Below are positions 62,456 to 64,000 of a stretch of DNA of 64,000 nucleotides, one piece after another. The notes under the pieces were generated by a model, which was not told the DNA's origin, ran no database searches, and saw only the letters and a program-made list of their open reading frames with translations. Each line of letters starts with the position of its first letter. Positions within the stretch are counted from its first letter, which is position 1. The DNA is from Chitinophaga niabensis (GTDB lineage: Bacteria; Bacteroidota; Bacteroidia; Chitinophagales; Chitinophagaceae). The position numbers and the translations under genes were made by a program. The DNA lies in assembly GCF_039545795.1 (NCBI RefSeq), contig NZ_CP154260.1, positions 5,151,001-5,215,000 on the forward strand, in the 5' to 3' direction.

Positions 62456-64000
62456 ATGGAAAATTTTATAGTATCCGCCCGTAAATACCGTCCGCAGAAC
62501 TTCTCTACGGTAGTTGGGCAAGCCCATATAACAACAACACTTAAAAATGCCATCCGCAATAATCAGCTGGCGCATGCCTTCCTGTTTTGCGGACCGCGGG
62601 GAGTAGGTAAAACCACCTGTGCCCGTATCCTGGCTAAAACCATCAACTGTGAAAACCTCACCGCTGAAGGAGAAGCCTGTGATACCTGCGACTCCTGCCG
62701 GACTTTCAACGAAGGCAGTTCTTTTAATATCCATGAGCTGGATGCCGCCTCCAATAACTCGGTAGACGATATCCGTACCCTGGTGGACCAGGTGCGTTTT
62801 GCGCCACAGGCGGGCAAGTACAAGATCTATATCATAGATGAGGTACACATGCTCAGCTCATCCGCCTTCAACGCATTTCTGAAAACACTGGAAGAACCGC
62901 CTTCCTATGCCATATTCATCCTGGCCACCACGGAAAAGCACAAGATCCTGCCTACCATCCTGAGCCGGTGCCAGATCTTTGATTTTAAACGGATCACCAT
63001 CCAGGATACGGTGAACCACCTGCAGGAAATTGTGCAGAAAGAGCACATGACTGCAGAAGGAGATGCCCTGCACCTCATTGCCCAGAAAACAGATGGTTGT
63101 ATGAGGGATTCCCTCAGTACGCTGGACAAGATCGTGAGTTTCACAGGCGGGCAGCTCACCTATCAGAATACCCTTGAACACCTCAACATACTCGATTACG
63201 ATTACTTCTTTAAAGTGATGGAGTGTGTGCTGGTACAGGATATAGCCGGCGCCCTGCTCATTTTTGATGAGATCCTCCAGAAAGGATTTGAAGGGGATAA
63301 CTTCCTCGGCGGCTGGGCAGAATTCCTCCGGAACCTGCTGGTGTGTAAAGACGATAAAGTGCTGCACCTCATGGAAGTAAGCACCAATCTGAAAGACCGT
63401 TATAAACAAATGAGCGGCCGCATCAGTGCTGCTTATATCGTAACGGCCTTACACCTGCTCAACGAAACAGAGATCGGTTACCGCATGGCGCGGAATAAAA
63501 GGTTACATGTGGAAATGGCCCTTATCAGGTTATGTTACCTGCAACAGGCAGTGACCCTGGTAAGCAATGATCAGACCGGGGAGGTGGTAAAAAAAAACCT
63601 GATTCCTGAAGGAGCGCCGCAAAGACTGAGAGCCCCGCTGCCGCAGCCGATTTACGGTAAACCCGCTACTACAAAGACGATCACGCCTGAAGCACCGCGC
63701 TTAACGATAGAAGTGGAGAAACCAGCAGCTGCGAATACAGCTAATTCCGGCACTGCGCCTGCAAACAATGCAGCCACAGCCTATTCCGGCACAATACCGG
63801 CAAACAATGCGGGCACGGCCTATACCGGTAACCCCGCATCAGGTAATACAGGCACAGCTCCGGCTGCCTATTCCGGCACTACGCCATCTAACACAGGCAA
63901 CACTGCCAGACCCGCTACGCCCGCTCCCACTCCCCCAAAACCAACTACCCCCCAGACAAAACTCACCGGCCTTTCCGCCATGAGAGAAGCCCTGGCAGCC
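62456..64000 (+). CDS. dnaX: DNA polymerase III subunit gamma/tau, N-terminal part
   Basis: The first 515 codons are in the window; the gene runs off the right edge. Clamp-loader ATPase that loads the beta sliding clamp. It has Walker A CGPRGVGKTTCARILAKT (about 45-61), a four-cysteine zinc site (INCEN...CDTCDSC), Walker B IIDEVHMLSSSAFNAFLKTL (about 123-142) and SRC (LSRCQIF). From about residue 400 it passes into a proline/alanine/threonine-rich linker with short imperfect repeats of the SGT-xPANN kind, which is expected before the tau-specific C-terminus. Confidence 0.96.
   Translation, partial: MENFIVSARKYRPQNFSTVVGQAHITTTLKNAIRNNQLAHAFLFCGPRGVGKTTCARILAKTINCENLTAEGEACDTCDSCRTFNEGSSFNIHELDAASNNSVDDIRTLVDQVRFAPQAGKYKIYIIDEVHMLSSSAFNAFLKTLEEPPSYAIFILATTEKHKILPTILSRCQIFDFKRITIQDTVNHLQEIVQKEHMTAEGDALHLIAQKTDGCMRDSLSTLDKIVSFTGGQLTYQNTLEHLNILDYDYFFKVMECVLVQDIAGALLIFDEILQKGFEGDNFLGGWAEFLRNLLVCKDDKVLHLMEVSTNLKDRYKQMSGRISAAYIVTALHLLNETEIGYRMARNKRLHVEMALIRLCYLQQAVTLVSNDQTGEVVKKNLIPEGAPQRLRAPLPQPIYGKPATTKTITPEAPRLTIEVEKPAAANTANSGTAPANNAATAYSGTIPANNAGTAYTGNPASGNTGTAPAAYSGTTPSNTGNTARPATPAPTPPKPTTPQTKLTGLSAMREALAA
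63730..63960 (+). repeat. Low-complexity repeats inside dnaX
   Basis: Imperfect in-frame repeats coding for AYSGT, PANNA and GNTGTA-like units (about 40-50 bp each, five or so). They cause the P/A/T/N-rich linker between the ATPase and the tau tail. Confidence 0.6.

Overview
The window looks like chromosomal DNA of a member of the Bacteroidota, most probably the Chitinophagaceae (Chitinophaga-like). The signs are an ECF sigma/FecR/SusC regulatory triplet, an ExbB-ExbD-ExbD-TonB operon, an isolated atpD-atpC pair, DUF5117-type zinc metalloproteases, weak Shine-Dalgarno sequences, and several upstream boxes of the Bacteroidetes type (TAnnTTTG, in two cases with TTTTG about 20 nt further upstream). 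No tRNA, rRNA or CRISPR array was seen.

Layout. (1) 1-5741: SusC N-terminus, its FecR anti-sigma and ECF sigma factor, then two overlapping MutS-like ATPase genes. (2) 5909-19490: a genomic island of about 13.5 kb next to the 3' end of mnmE, bounded by imperfect direct repeats. It carries a metallo-beta-lactamase-fold protein, an AraC regulator and an NAD-dependent epimerase; a translationally coupled pair made of a Dam-like adenine methyltransferase and a large PD-(D/E)XK-like/DGQHR/HEPN-like fusion protein; small regulators and unknown genes; a tyrosine integrase with a frameshifted HTH partner; a structured AT-rich non-coding stretch; a SUKH-like gene flanked by diverged repeats; and a zinc-ribbon HTH protein at the right end. 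(3) 19479-24441: mnmE and the exbB-exbD-exbD-tonB operon. (4) 24981-34583: zinc metalloprotease, HPP membrane protein, LacI regulator, lipoprotein, GH29 alpha-L-fucosidase, GH2 beta-mannosidase and a 55-aa membrane protein. (5) 34644-46737: lpxB, a small membrane protein and surE; an ABC exporter pair; a bifunctional beta-oxidation enzyme; metG; an S66 peptidase; two alpha/beta hydrolases and a ThiF-like protein. (6) 46772-64000: an orphan sensor kinase, YqgE, atpDC, a secreted phosphatase, a zeta-toxin-like module, a tripartite efflux operon, a GNAT-like protein, an M48 protease and a partial dnaX.

How it fits together. Outside the island most genes are housekeeping or cell-envelope functions. 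The island is the accessory part. Its most unusual content is the methyltransferase plus nuclease/DGQHR/HEPN fusion (9541-12641), which has the architecture expected of a DNA-modification defence system. No other defence component is obvious beside it. The right end of the island combines hairpins, repeat-flanked cargo and likely recombination-control sites. All assignments were made by reading motifs; no database search was run.
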